Shown: in pieces, positions 32,383 to 40,921 of the stretch
Position numbering within the stretch: position 1 is the first letter of the stretch
How the letters are laid out: every line of letters starts with the position of its first letter
NCBI GenBank assembly: GCA_022843525.1
Contig: JALHNR010000002.1
Location: 1-46,957 of the forward strand
Source: Methylocystis sp.
GTDB taxonomy: Bacteria > Pseudomonadota > Alphaproteobacteria > Rhizobiales > Beijerinckiaceae
Length of the DNA: 46,957 bases
Reading direction: 5' to 3'
Made by a program: the position numbers and the translations under genes
Notes under the pieces: generated by a model
Databases searched by the model: none
What the model saw: only the letters and a program-made list of their open reading frames with translations
What the model was told of the DNA's origin: nothing

Positions 32383-33394
32383 ATTTTTCGACCGCGCCAT
32401 CGAGAAAGACCCGCTCGATGTGATGCCCGGCGCCTTCGACGAGACTGCGCGCCACCATAGGCAATTCACGCACCGAGCGCTGCACGTCGTCCATTGCGAT
32501 CGGCGTGTCGCTTTCCGGTACGTCGATACGGGCGACGTTGTTCTTGCCAACCAGCAAATAGGCTTGGCCGAGGGCATTGCGCGACTGCGCGCGTGCGGCC
32601 GCATTGAAGGAGCGCATGAACGCCCAGTCTTTGATACCGCCGTTGCGCGCCCGCTCATCGACAGTGAAGGTGGCTTCGCCCGTGCCCAGGCTCAGGATGC
32701 GCACATCCTCGCGCGCAAGGTCGAAGCAGGCGAGGCCATCGACCAGGGCGTTCATCACCGGATTGTTGGCCCAGACGCCGCCATCAATCATGACGTAACC
32801 GTCGTCCTCGACACCGGGGTAGTAGGACGGGGCCGCCGTTGTGTGGAGCGCTACATGCGCAAACTTCTTGTGCCGGTCTTTCTGATAGTCTGGGTGGTGC
32901 GGCGTCTTGTAGAGGAAGGGCTCACCGTGGCGCCCTTCGAAGCTCGGGATAACAAGCCGGGTGACGGCGTCGTCGAGCACTTTGTCGCCGAAGATTCGCA
33001 GCAGTTCTTCCTTGAGGGCAGCTTGGTCGTGCTTCGGCTTGAACACCCAGCGCAGCGTCCTCGGCACCTTGCTGAGCGCGGCCGCTGGCGGAAAGATGCG
33101 CTCGCCGCGCTCCAGGTAGATGTTCAAAGCCTGTCGGGCCGTCATTCCGTGGGCAAGGGCAAGCGCGATGATGCCGCCCGTTGAGGTGCCCGCGATCATG
33201 TCGAAGTGATTGGCGATGGATGCGCCACCCAGGAAGCGGCTTTCGAGTTCGGCCAGGAAGGCTGCAGGAAAGACGCCGCGAATGCCGCCGCCGTCAATCG
33301 ACAGGATGCGGAACGGGCGGCCTTGCGGCCATGGCTGCTTGAGGCGAGCATGTTGGATCGTGCCATCCGATCGGCGCGGCGGAATATAGTTCAT
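32360..33394 (-). CDS. CBASS effector, patatin-like phospholipase (CapV-like)
   Basis: A 344-aa patatin-family lipase. The oxyanion loop is GGGIRG (35-40), the nucleophile Ser71 is in GTSTG, and the catalytic Asp204 is in IDGGVWANNP. CapV-type effectors are switched on by a cyclic oligonucleotide and degrade membrane phospholipids, killing the infected cell. I chose ATG 33394, which overlaps the E2 stop by 4 bp; the frame opens earlier but overlaps E2. It is the last gene of the CD-NTase-E2-effector operon. Confidence 0.92.
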   Translation of the reverse strand: MNYIPPRRSDGTIQHARLKQPWPQGRPFRILSIDGGGIRGVFPAAFLAELESRFLGGASIANHFDMIAGTSTGGIIALALAHGMTARQALNIYLERGERIFPPAAALSKVPRTLRWVFKPKHDQAALKEELLRIFGDKVLDDAVTRLVIPSFEGRHGEPFLYKTPHHPDYQKDRHKKFAHVALHTTAAPSYYPGVEDDGYVMIDGGVWANNPVMNALVDGLACFDLAREDVRILSLGTGEATFTVDERARNGGIKDWAFMRSFNAAARAQSRNALGQAYLLVGKNNVARIDVPESDTPIAMDDVQRSVRELPMVARSLVEGAGHHIERVFLDGAVEKFIRCPMT

Positions 33395-33843
33395 GGCGTG
33401 GTCTCCGTTGCCTCGGCCGCTTCCAATCCGGCGTGCCGTCCGCCGCCGGTCCAGCGCCCGGTCATCAGCCAAAGTTCGTAGCAGGCGAGCCAGTCGAGCG
33501 CCCAAGGAACGGTCGTGCTGGCAATAGTCATCGCCGGTGACCATTCCCGCTCGCGCGGGTCGAACAGGCAAAGTGTCGGATCCTCGGCCGGCGGATAGAC
33601 ATGGGGCAGCTGGCCCTCGGCATTTCCGGGCCGGCGGATCAACTCGGGTGAGAGCACTCGCGCCTCAGGGAAGGATCCGAGCTCGTATCGGATCTCCAGC
33701 GAGTAGCTTGCATATTGCGGCCTCACGCTTCCCACCCACCGGGCGGACTGGGCGCGGCGGTCGACACCGCGCGCAGCGAACTGCGGCCAGGTCGTTTTCA
33801 CCGCGGCGACCTGCTCGTCGATGGAGAGGATCGGCGCGATCAT
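33391..33843 (-). CDS. CBASS E2-like conjugating enzyme (type II short)
   Basis: A 150-aa E2-fold protein with the CBASS E2 signature: HVYPPAEDPTLCLFDP with His81 and candidate catalytic Cys92, then EWSPAMTIASTTVPWALDWL and TGRWTGGGRH. In short type II CBASS an E2 without E1 or JAB stands between cyclase and effector and is thought to prime the cyclase. It overlaps the cyclase stop by 1 nt (TGATG) and the effector start by 4 nt. No E1 or JAB gene is next to it; the JAB-E1 at 8.8 kb belongs to a different operon. Confidence 0.9.
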   Translation of the reverse strand: MIAPILSIDEQVAAVKTTWPQFAARGVDRRAQSARWVGSVRPQYASYSLEIRYELGSFPEARVLSPELIRRPGNAEGQLPHVYPPAEDPTLCLFDPREREWSPAMTIASTTVPWALDWLACYELWLMTGRWTGGGRHAGLEAAEATETTP

Positions 33844-35090
33844 CAGATCTTGCGCCCGAAGAAGGTGTGAGGCCGCGCCGCCGAGACCGCCGGGTTGACG
33901 GTCGACGCCGCGACCGCAGCAGCGGTAGGCAACAGCACGCCGCCGCGTCGCGTGTAGAGCTGACGCGACTGCTGGATCCGGCCACCGACGTCGGTTGCGA
34001 TCTGGTCGGCGGCATGGGTCACGACGCGGTCGCCGAAGTTGCCGCGCAAGACGTCCATCATCGTGTTTGGGAACATCGCGCCCTTGCGCATCGAGTCGAG
34101 CGAACGGACGAACTCGCGCAGATGTTCGGCGAATTCATCCTGCTGAGGAATGGATTCCGGCCAGCGGTCGGTGAAGACATCGGTCTCACAGACCGGATTG
34201 GCGACGTGCAGGAGCCGCCCATAGAGCGAGGCCTGCTCGATATCGCGGATGATCCAGCTCGCGAGACGAACGAGCATGGCGCTGAGCGACATGTTCGGCT
34301 GCGCGGCGAGTCCGGCGTAGTAGGAGAGCATCACTGACGGTGAGATGCGGCCGCTGTAGTTGACGTAGCGGATGTTGCGGAAGCGCTTCAGGAGCTGGAG
34401 GGCGAGCGTCGCAGTGTTCTTGACGACGAAATCGCACTGATCCGGGACCTCGTCGACGTCCGCGTCGGCGCGCGCCGCAAGGCCGGCATGGTCGAGCCAC
34501 CGCCGGTGGAACTCCTTCGCCATGCGCAGTTCGAGCGGCGTCCTGCTCGCATACCATTGTGCGAACCCATAGGCGTTCATGTCGACGAAGCGGTCGTCGG
34601 CTGACCGGTGCGGACCCTTGGCGTGAGTGATCAGGCTTTCGCGATCGAGCGTGCCGTGGGCGCGCAGCGACGGCGTGACGTCGAGATGCATCTTGTCGGC
34701 GTAGAACAGGGTGACGCAGCGCGTCTGCCGCAACACCCGCTGCACGGGATAATCACTGAGCGCGGATTCGAGCTCGGCCAGGATTTCGAGGGGCGTCATG
34801 CCACGGAAGCGGCCGCCGAGCTGCGAGACGATGTCGAGATCGTATTCGTCGTCGGTGCCGCGCGTCGAGATCGTGGCGTCGATCGCCATGGAGCCCTGCG
34901 GATAGAAGTGCTCGATCTGGTCGAAGAAGGCGGTCGTGACCTCGAGATGATGTCGCACCGCCTCGTAGCGCGACTTCGCCTTGTCATGCAGCGAGGGCGG
35001 CAGCTGAACGCTCAGCGCTATCTCGGCGAGGATACGGTCGAGGGGGTCATCGAAGGGATTGAGGCCGGTCGGCGCAAGCTGGATGTTCAC
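33843..35090 (-). CDS. CBASS CD-NTase (cyclic oligonucleotide synthase)
   Basis: A 415-aa cGAS/DncV-like nucleotidyltransferase. The active site is PQGSMAIDATI (Gly66-Ser67), EYDLDIV (Asp84, Asp86) and HLDVTPS (Asp137). A helical OAS-like C-terminal domain follows. The C-terminal tail ends in HTFFGRKI, the kind of exposed end that E2 enzymes act on in type II CBASS. I chose GTG 35090, with GGAG 6 nt upstream; GTG 35135 would add 15 residues. The nucleotide product cannot be told from sequence. Confidence 0.9.
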   Translation of the reverse strand: MNIQLAPTGLNPFDDPLDRILAEIALSVQLPPSLHDKAKSRYEAVRHHLEVTTAFFDQIEHFYPQGSMAIDATISTRGTDDEYDLDIVSQLGGRFRGMTPLEILAELESALSDYPVQRVLRQTRCVTLFYADKMHLDVTPSLRAHGTLDRESLITHAKGPHRSADDRFVDMNAYGFAQWYASRTPLELRMAKEFHRRWLDHAGLAARADADVDEVPDQCDFVVKNTATLALQLLKRFRNIRYVNYSGRISPSVMLSYYAGLAAQPNMSLSAMLVRLASWIIRDIEQASLYGRLLHVANPVCETDVFTDRWPESIPQQDEFAEHLREFVRSLDSMRKGAMFPNTMMDVLRGNFGDRVVTHAADQIATDVGGRIQQSRQLYTRRGGVLLPTAAAVAASTVNPAVSAARPHTFFGRKI

Positions 35091-35175
35091 ATCGATCTCC
35101 ACGGCGGGCTGGGCTGCATCTGTGCATCTCGCCACCGCCCGCGCGGTGTTCTGGATGACATGAATGTGTATACGT

Positions 35176-35242
35176 CTACTCCGAACAAGATGGGGAGCTT
35201 GAATGCGCCTGTCAAGGGTCTTAGAATATAGCTACTCCGAAC
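35176..35242. promoter_or_regulatory. Divergent control region of CBASS and XRE-ImmA
   Basis: Two direct repeats of CTACTCCGAAC (35176-35186, 35232-35242) flank a promoter facing the XRE gene: TTGAAT 35199-35204, 17-bp gap, TAGAAT 35222-35227. The repeats are candidate operators. One repeat lies on the CBASS side and could block that operon's promoter. Confidence 0.5.
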
Positions 35243-35276
35243 GCGGGCTCGCGCGTATCGAGTGGAAGGAATGGCT

Positions 35277-35597
35277 ATGAAATTTGGTGAGCGGATCAAG
35301 GACTTACGGACGAAGAAAGGTCTGACGCTCGATCAGCTTGCGCGGGATACTGGCTCGTCGAAGAGCTACATCTGGGAGCTAGAGAACAAGAATCCGCCCA
35401 GGCCGTCTGCCGAGAAGCTGTCCGCGATTGCGAGCGCCTTGGGGGTGACCGTCGACTACCTAATCGGGGCTGACATGCAGACACTCAGCGAGGCTGAGGA
35501 TACCGCATTCTTCCGGCAATATAGCGGTCTGCCGGAGGAGACCCGCCGGCAGATTCGCGAGATGGCCCGTATCCTGGACACGAAAACGCGCACATGA
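35277..35597 (+). CDS. XRE regulator beside CBASS (CapH-like)
   Basis: A 106-aa Cro/CI-type repressor (helix-turn-helix about 5-60; LTLDQLARDTGSSKSYIWELE). A C-terminal helix follows (about 75-106; FFRQYSGLPEETRRQIREMARIL). I chose ATG 35277 because AGGA lies 8 nt upstream; GTG 35262 and ATG 35271 are alternatives. It overlaps an ImmA/IrrE peptidase gene by 4 bp and is divergent from CBASS. The CapH-CapP pair, in which a peptidase cleaves the repressor after DNA damage to induce CBASS, is the closest described arrangement. Confidence 0.85.
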   Translation: MKFGERIKDLRTKKGLTLDQLARDTGSSKSYIWELENKNPPRPSAEKLSAIASALGVTVDYLIGADMQTLSEAEDTAFFRQYSGLPEETRRQIREMARILDTKTRT

Positions 35598-36517
35598 GCG
35601 AACCAAGCCGCCTCCGCCCGCTGAAGGAGGCGGCACGCATCACGCAGATGCTGGATATCGTGCTCGGAGCGGATCGCTTCGATCGCGCGCCGGTCGACGT
35701 GATTGGACTTGCCTTGGATTACTCCCGCCAGGTCGCGCCCGACAGCCCCATCCACGAGGTCGTCGAGCGCAACATCCCCGGCTGCATCGGCGCGTTGGTC
35801 TATGGGGAGGCGCGGCCGCGCCAATGGGCGATCATGTACCATGTCGGCCAGTCGGACGGACGCCGCTCGTTCACCGTCGGGCACGAGTTCGCCCACTACC
35901 TTCTGCACCTCCAGTTGATCGAGCAGTGCGGGGGGGTCGACGGCGGCATTTACTGTGACGAAAACGCGGTGGATCGTCGCGGTGGGTCCGGTATCGAGCA
36001 GGAAGCCGACGAGTTCACCGCGGCTCTGCTGATGCCGCTTCATGATTTTCGCCGACAGCAGCCGGCCAAGGCACGGGTAGATTTTGACACGCTCAGCCGC
36101 CTCGCGAAGCGCTATGGCGTGTCGTTGACTGCAGCCATCCTGCGCTGGCTCGAATACACCGAAACACGGGCGATGATGGTGGTCTCGAATGAGGGTTTTG
36201 CCCATTGGGCGAAGCCGAGTGCTCCTGCGCTAAAGTCGGGACGATTCATTAGGACGAAGCACACAGTCTACGAGCTGCCCTCGCAGGCTTTCGCTGCAAG
36301 GCGCGATTACTCCGATGGTGCGCTGACCGGCATCACGCAACAAGCTGGCGTCTGGTTTCCCGAGCCGGTGCATGAGATGTGCTTTCGCTCTGACCGATAT
36401 GACCAGGAGATCACCGTGCTGCAGCTCGAAGCAGATGGGCCGCGCTTCCAGGCGGAAGAAGAAGAGACGGACGTGTACGATCGGTTCATCAATAGCGGGC
36501 AGCTGCCGAGTCGATAG
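35594..36517 (+). CDS. ImmA/IrrE-family peptidase beside CBASS (CapP-like)
   Basis: A 307-aa zinc peptidase with HEFAH (His97, Glu98, His101) and the downstream ligand region EQEADEFTAALLMP (about 132-146). The C-terminal half (about 170-307) contains a Cys (HEMCFRSDRY) and may sense the inducing signal. It overlaps the XRE gene by 4 bp, so both are made together. Expected to cut the XRE repressor and release CBASS expression. The catalytic His-Glu-His set is intact. Confidence 0.87.
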   Translation: MSEPSRLRPLKEAARITQMLDIVLGADRFDRAPVDVIGLALDYSRQVAPDSPIHEVVERNIPGCIGALVYGEARPRQWAIMYHVGQSDGRRSFTVGHEFAHYLLHLQLIEQCGGVDGGIYCDENAVDRRGGSGIEQEADEFTAALLMPLHDFRRQQPAKARVDFDTLSRLAKRYGVSLTAAILRWLEYTETRAMMVVSNEGFAHWAKPSAPALKSGRFIRTKHTVYELPSQAFAARRDYSDGALTGITQQAGVWFPEPVHEMCFRSDRYDQEITVLQLEADGPRFQAEEEETDVYDRFINSGQLPSR

Positions 36518-36772
36518 TGTGCCGGTGGTGCGCTATCGGGTCCGTGAAGGCCGAACGGTCCCGCCTGTGATGGCGAGTCAGTTCAGGGGCGGAGCCAGAT
36601 GAGCCGCAGGGCCGCTCTCGCCCTCGACCTCAACCAAGGTCGCGTAGCTCTCGAGCCCGAGCTCTCCGGGATTGCCCGTCCAACGTCCTAAAATTCACGC
36701 CGAACCGCTGGCAGAACAGTCATTTCCGGCAAATACCGCTTTTTTGCAGCGCAGCGAATATGGACATAAAGT

Positions 36773-36782
36773 CGAATATTCG
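36773..36782. promoter_or_regulatory. Palindrome CGAATATTCG upstream of the AbiEi-like gene
   Basis: A perfect 10-bp palindrome 30 bp upstream of the AbiEi-like start, next to TTATAT (36783-36788), which could be a -10 box. AbiEi antitoxins repress their own promoters, so this is a plausible operator. The rest of the 294-bp gap after the peptidase gene contains only two very short coupled ORFs (about 27 and 30 codons) of unclear meaning. Confidence 0.45.
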
Positions 36783-36811
36783 TTATATGCGTAAAATTCA
36801 CTGCTCAGAAA

Positions 36812-37900
36812 ATGACCATGGAAGACCACACAATCGATGCACTTGTAGAGGATTTCGCCGCAGCGGTGGCGGAGGCTACAGGCGCTTCTCCTGAGGTCGT
36901 TCACGAGTCCGAGCCTTCGCAAGGGCGCTATCGGCCTGACGTCGTGATGGATCTGGAGCACGAGGGCGGCTCGTTCCGCCTCGTTGTCGAGGTAAAGCGA
37001 TCGCTGTTCCCCCGCGATGCCCGCGAAGCGATCTGGCAGCTCAGGAATTATCTCGCTCATGGCGAATCGGCTGGCCGTTCGGCTGTGCCCGTGCTGATGG
37101 CGGAGACGATTTCCCCAGGCGCGCGCGAACTGCTCCGCGACGAGCGCGTAGGATATTTCGATTCCAGTGGAAGCCTCTTCATACCTGCCAAAGGGTTATA
37201 CGTTCTTGTCGATCGGCCGGCGTCGAGGAAGCAGGCTCGTTCGCTCAATAATCTGTTCGTCGGCCGCCGGGGCCAAGTCCTGCACGCTGTCTGGATTCTT
37301 GGGCATGATTGGTTCGGCGTTCACCAGATCGCGCAGCGTGCCGGGGTGTCGCCCGCGACGGCATCCGAGACGTTGATCGGCATCGAGCGTCGGGAATGGG
37401 TCGAATTACGAGGGACCGGACCCTCCAAAGAACGGCGCTTGATCAACCCACGCGCTCTGCTCGACGCTTGGTCGAGCTATCAAACGTCAGTCAAACCGAA
37501 AGCCCTCCGACACTTCTACGTTAGGTCGACCACACCGCCGGATCTCCAGCGGCGGATCGATCATGCATGCGAGACACACGGCGTCTCCTATGAGTTCGCC
37601 GACATCACGGCCGGCCAGATCCATACTCCCTATTTGTCGAGCGTTTCGCAGGTTTTCTGCCGAATTCCCGCCGGAGGGGGCATGCAGGCGATGCTGGCTT
37701 CGATCGACGCCCGGCCCGTGAGGGAGGGTTGGAATCTTGGCGTTCACGAGATCGCCTCCGACGGTGACCTGAGATTTCGTCAGAGGATCGGTGACCTGTG
37801 GGTCGCCGATGCTCTCCAGACGTATCTCGACCTTCTCCAGGCCGGCGGGCGCGCCAAAGAACTGGCGCAACATCTGCGGGCCGAGAAGCTGGAGGCGTGA
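36812..37900 (+). CDS. AbiEi-like antitoxin/regulator
   Basis: A 362-aa protein. The N-terminal part (about 25-130: RPDVVMDLEHEGGSFRLVVE then VKRSLFPRDARE) looks like a restriction-endonuclease-like fold. A winged-helix region (about 155-215: GVHQIAQRAGVSPATASETL) follows, then a C-terminal domain of the kind seen in AbiEi-family antitoxins. Together with the following nucleotidyltransferase it resembles type IV toxin-antitoxin AbiE systems, where AbiEi represses the operon and counters the toxin. The nuclease-like N-terminus is an unusual addition compared with classical AbiEi. ATG 36812 or 36818 may be used. Confidence 0.75.
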   Translation: MTMEDHTIDALVEDFAAAVAEATGASPEVVHESEPSQGRYRPDVVMDLEHEGGSFRLVVEVKRSLFPRDAREAIWQLRNYLAHGESAGRSAVPVLMAETISPGARELLRDERVGYFDSSGSLFIPAKGLYVLVDRPASRKQARSLNNLFVGRRGQVLHAVWILGHDWFGVHQIAQRAGVSPATASETLIGIERREWVELRGTGPSKERRLINPRALLDAWSSYQTSVKPKALRHFYVRSTTPPDLQRRIDHACETHGVSYEFADITAGQIHTPYLSSVSQVFCRIPAGGGMQAMLASIDARPVREGWNLGVHEIASDGDLRFRQRIGDLWVADALQTYLDLLQAGGRAKELAQHLRAEKLEA

Positions 37901-38808
37901 TGGCAAAGGCGCAGTTCCTTGTCGACTACAGCGAAGACGTGACGCGGGACTGCGAGCGTGTGCTCGTCACGCTGTTCAGCGGCCTCGGGCCATGGCGTGA
38001 CTCGGTATTCCTGGTTGGTGGATTGACTCCCCGCTACCTTGTTACGGCGCGCCCGCCGGAGGTTCCGGCACATGCCGGCACCGGAGATATCGACGTCGTC
38101 GTCGACCTTGCCGTCTTGGCCGACACCGAGGCTTATCGCTCGCTCGAAGAGAACCTTAAGCGCATGGGCTTCGAGCGCGCCGAGAACGACAGGGGCGTCA
38201 AGGTCAATTGGCGCTGGAAGACCAAGACGGAGCACGGTGTCACGGTCGTTCTCGAATTCCTGGCTGACGACCCCAAACTGAAAGGCGGCGCATTACAGGA
38301 GCTTCCGACCGATGGAAATATTTCGGCGGTCAACATTCCTCATGCATCGCTCGTCTTCGATCTGCACGATCGGATGGAGGTGACAGCAGATCTGCTGGGT
38401 CAAAAAGGCCGAGCCACCGAAACCATTCCTTACGCCAACATCGTGTCGTTCACCTGCCTGAAGGCCTTTGCGTTCGATCACCGTCGTGAAGGCAAGGACG
38501 CCCATGACCTCGCATATTGTCTCGAGCATGGAGAAGGCGGGTTGGAGGGCGCCATCGCGAAATTCAAGGATGCGATGGCCGACAAGCACAGTGACATCAT
38601 CGGTGCGGCACTCGCGATCCTGCTGAAACGCTTTTGCGATCCCGAGCCCGATGAAGGCTATCTCCGCGAGGGGCCCGTCGCGGCCGCCCGATTTGAGATC
38701 GAAGGGGATGATGGGGATCCTGAAATCCGCGAACGGCGGGCGCTTCGGCAGCGCGCCGTGAACGACGTGATCTCGCGGCTGCTCAGCGAGCTGAGTGTTG
38801 GGGGATAA
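37900..38808 (+). CDS. AbiEii-like nucleotidyltransferase toxin
   Basis: A 302-aa protein. Its nucleotidyltransferase motif is VGGLTPRYL (Gly40-Gly41) followed by GTGDIDVVVD (Asp63, Asp65), and a third acidic residue probably lies in VVLEFL. This matches AbiEii/AbiGii-type toxins, which modify tRNA or other targets with nucleotides. It starts inside the upstream stop codon (TGATG) with GGAGG before it, so the pair is tightly coupled. No truncation is seen. Confidence 0.75.
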   Translation: MAKAQFLVDYSEDVTRDCERVLVTLFSGLGPWRDSVFLVGGLTPRYLVTARPPEVPAHAGTGDIDVVVDLAVLADTEAYRSLEENLKRMGFERAENDRGVKVNWRWKTKTEHGVTVVLEFLADDPKLKGGALQELPTDGNISAVNIPHASLVFDLHDRMEVTADLLGQKGRATETIPYANIVSFTCLKAFAFDHRREGKDAHDLAYCLEHGEGGLEGAIAKFKDAMADKHSDIIGAALAILLKRFCDPEPDEGYLREGPVAAARFEIEGDDGDPEIRERRALRQRAVNDVISRLLSELSVGG

Positions 38809-39298
38809 ATGGAGCAACTACGCCCTTTGTCGAATTGAAGCTCATCGACGAATTGTTTGGCATGAGTTCGGGCTACTCGACATTCCAATCACAAATTTTC
38901 CGCGTGTGCCGGTTCTGCTTTTTTTATTGCTTTGGCGCATCCAATTCTACGACGGCTGATATCGAGTCCTTTCCTGGTGCGGTGAAGCTCATGACCTTTA
39001 AACAATCGCGTCCGAATTGCGCGCCATTGCCGCCGATTCGGCTACTCCAATCCCCAGGCACTTTTTCAAATGGGGGTTCGTTGCGATGGTCGTTTCGATA
39101 TGTCGCGGACGAAAGCCCTCATCGCAGGTTCGAATGTTCTGCAACGCTCCAAACCAATAGTTGGAAGCGACGGAAAAGACTCGGATATTGAATTTTGTCT
39201 CGTAGAAATTATTCGCGCTCTTGCGCGCGCCGCTGCGCGGGAGGATCATCGCGAAGCCCAAGAGGTTGAAGCGATGTCACTGCGGAGGCGGAGCGAAG
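38809..39298. other. Degraded region between AbiE-like pair and recombinase
   Basis: About 490 bp with no intact gene I can defend. At 38835 a frame begins KLIDELFGMSSGY, which looks like the conserved start of a larger defence-associated hypothetical, but it loses similarity at once; the segment appears frameshifted and truncated. An ORF from 39100 (MSRTKALIAG...EIIRALARAAAREDH) resembles small proteins that precede serine recombinases. It runs about 100 bp into the recombinase and is doubtful. Confidence 0.4.
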
Positions 39299-40921
39299 AT
39301 GAAACGCGTAGCAATCTACGCCCGTTTTTCGACGGAGCTGCAACACGAACGTTCTATCGAAGATCAGGTGGCGCTGTGCCGAAACTACGCCGAACGCAAT
39401 GAGCTGGAAATCGTCGGCGTCTACGACGATCGAGCGCGCTCTGGCGCATCGATGTACGGCCGCGATGGGTTGTTGCGGCTTCTCGACGCGGCGCGCGATG
39501 GCTCATTTGAGGTCATTCTGATCGAAGCGTTGGATCGCTTGTCCCGCGACCAGGAAGATCTCGCCGGCATATGGAAGCGGCTTAATTTCCTGGGCGTCGA
39601 ATTGCGGGCCGTGCATGATGGAACGGCGGATCAAATCCAGATTGGCGTGCGCGGTCTTCTCGGATCGCTCTTTCTGACCGACCTCGCTCACAAAGTTCGA
39701 CGTGGGATGCAGGGCGTCGTGCGAGAGGGGCGTCACGCCGGCGGTCGGGCATATGGCTATCGACCTGTGGCGGGCAAACCGGGCGAACTTGAGATTGTCG
39801 AAAACGAGGCCTCCGTCGTTCGCCGCGTCTTTCAAGACTACGTCGGCGGCAAGACGCCGCGGGAAATCGCCCACACGCTGAACAAGGAGGGTGTGCGACC
39901 GCCACGCGGGGCTAACTGGACCCCGTCGACCATCAACGGCAACAAGAAGCGCCATCACGGCATCATTCTCAACGAGCTCTACGCGGGAGTCGTCGTATGG
40001 AACCGGGTTCGGATGATCAAAGATCCTGACACCGGCCGTCGAGTTTCACGTCCAAATCCCCCAGAGGACTGGAAGCGGTCTGACACGCCCAATCTAGCGA
40101 TCATCGACAAGGCGCTGTTCGAGGCGGCGCAGCAGCGTAAAGCGGAGCGCACACACGATGCGCCCCAAAAGCAGCGTAAGGCGAAATTTCTGCTGTCCGG
40201 CTTGTTGAAATGTGGATGCTGTGGGGGCGGCCTTTCAATGAAAGATCGCGACCATGGGAGAGTTCGGGTCCATTGCTCCACAATGAAGGAAGCAGGAACC
40301 TGTTCCAATCGCAAAATTTTCTACCTCGATGAGATAGAAAAAGCCGTCTTGGCAGGCCTGCAGCAACACCTCAAGGCGCCGAAGCTCCTGAAAGAGTTTG
40401 TGAGAACATATCAGGAAGAGCGCGAGCGGTTAGCGGCGGAGAAGGTGAGGCGGCGCGGCAAGCTCGAAAGCAAGCTGGCCGAAATTCAGCGCTCTCTCGA
40501 CCGCATGTGGTCAGACTATGAAGCGGAACGTGTTCCGGTCGAAGTCCTGGGACCCAGGATGAAGGAGGCTCAGGCGCAAAAAGTGGCGTTGCTGGCGGAG
40601 CTGGAGGCGCAACCGGAGCCGGAAAAGATCGTCGGCCTGCACCCGGCCGCGCTTCGGCATTATGAGAGGCTGGTTGGACAGTTAAACGATGTTTTCGGCC
40701 GAGGGGTTACCCCCGACAACGCGGAGGCGGCGGAGAAAATCCGTGAACTGGTCGCGAAAGCAGTCGTCATACCCTCAGGCGACGGCTTTGCCATCCAGCT
40801 TCAGGGACGCCTTGCTCTGCTTATGGATGCTCCGAACGCTTACCCCAATATGCGGATTGCCGCGTCGGGGGGATCGATGGTAGCGGAGGAGGGACTCGAA
40901 CCCCCGACACAAGGATTATGA
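39299..40921 (+). CDS. Large serine recombinase, ICE integrase
   Basis: A 540-aa large serine recombinase. The resolvase domain (about 1-145) has the catalytic Ser11 in YARFSTELQ and Arg residues in ALDRLSRDQ. A recombinase domain (about 150-260), a zinc ribbon (GLLKCGCCGGGL, then CSTMKE and CSNRK, about 300-340) and a coiled coil (about 365-465) follow. ATG 39299 is behind GGAGGCGGAGCG. The last 14 codons (MVAEEGLEPPTQGL) are encoded by the antisense strand of tRNA-Met, showing the element is inserted at that gene. It should catalyse integration and, with a directionality factor, excision. Confidence 0.93.
   Translation: MKRVAIYARFSTELQHERSIEDQVALCRNYAERNELEIVGVYDDRARSGASMYGRDGLLRLLDAARDGSFEVILIEALDRLSRDQEDLAGIWKRLNFLGVELRAVHDGTADQIQIGVRGLLGSLFLTDLAHKVRRGMQGVVREGRHAGGRAYGYRPVAGKPGELEIVENEASVVRRVFQDYVGGKTPREIAHTLNKEGVRPPRGANWTPSTINGNKKRHHGIILNELYAGVVVWNRVRMIKDPDTGRRVSRPNPPEDWKRSDTPNLAIIDKALFEAAQQRKAERTHDAPQKQRKAKFLLSGLLKCGCCGGGLSMKDRDHGRVRVHCSTMKEAGTCSNRKIFYLDEIEKAVLAGLQQHLKAPKLLKEFVRTYQEERERLAAEKVRRRGKLESKLAEIQRSLDRMWSDYEAERVPVEVLGPRMKEAQAQKVALLAELEAQPEPEKIVGLHPAALRHYERLVGQLNDVFGRGVTPDNAEAAEKIRELVAKAVVIPSGDGFAIQLQGRLALLMDAPNAYPNMRIAASGGSMVAEEGLEPPTQGL

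Larger units (their letters stand above)
1..40921. mobile_element. Integrative and conjugative element, left end outside window
   Basis: A continuous accessory region running from trb conjugation genes at the left edge to a large serine recombinase at the right. The recombinase reading frame ends inside a tRNA-Met gene, which marks the right junction; beyond it lie chromosomal Calvin-cycle genes. Element backbone genes seen are trbB-E, traG, relaxase, lytic transglycosylase, traF, DUF2840, repA, an AlpA-type excisionase, a DUF6499/DUF2285 activator, DUF736, DUF2493, Toprim, parB and DUF932. Cargo is a ubiquitin-like operon, chromate resistance, CBASS and an AbiE-like pair. I saw no second copy of the tRNA 3' end in the window, so the left boundary must be further left. 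The rest of trb (J, L, F, G, I) is also not in view. The exact crossover point within the tRNA is unknown. Confidence 0.9.

Noticed and set aside
39100-39402. Small gene upstream of the recombinase
   Set aside because: It overlaps the recombinase by about 100 bp with no good ribosome site; only weak resemblance to recombinase-associated small proteins, so mentioned only in the gap description.
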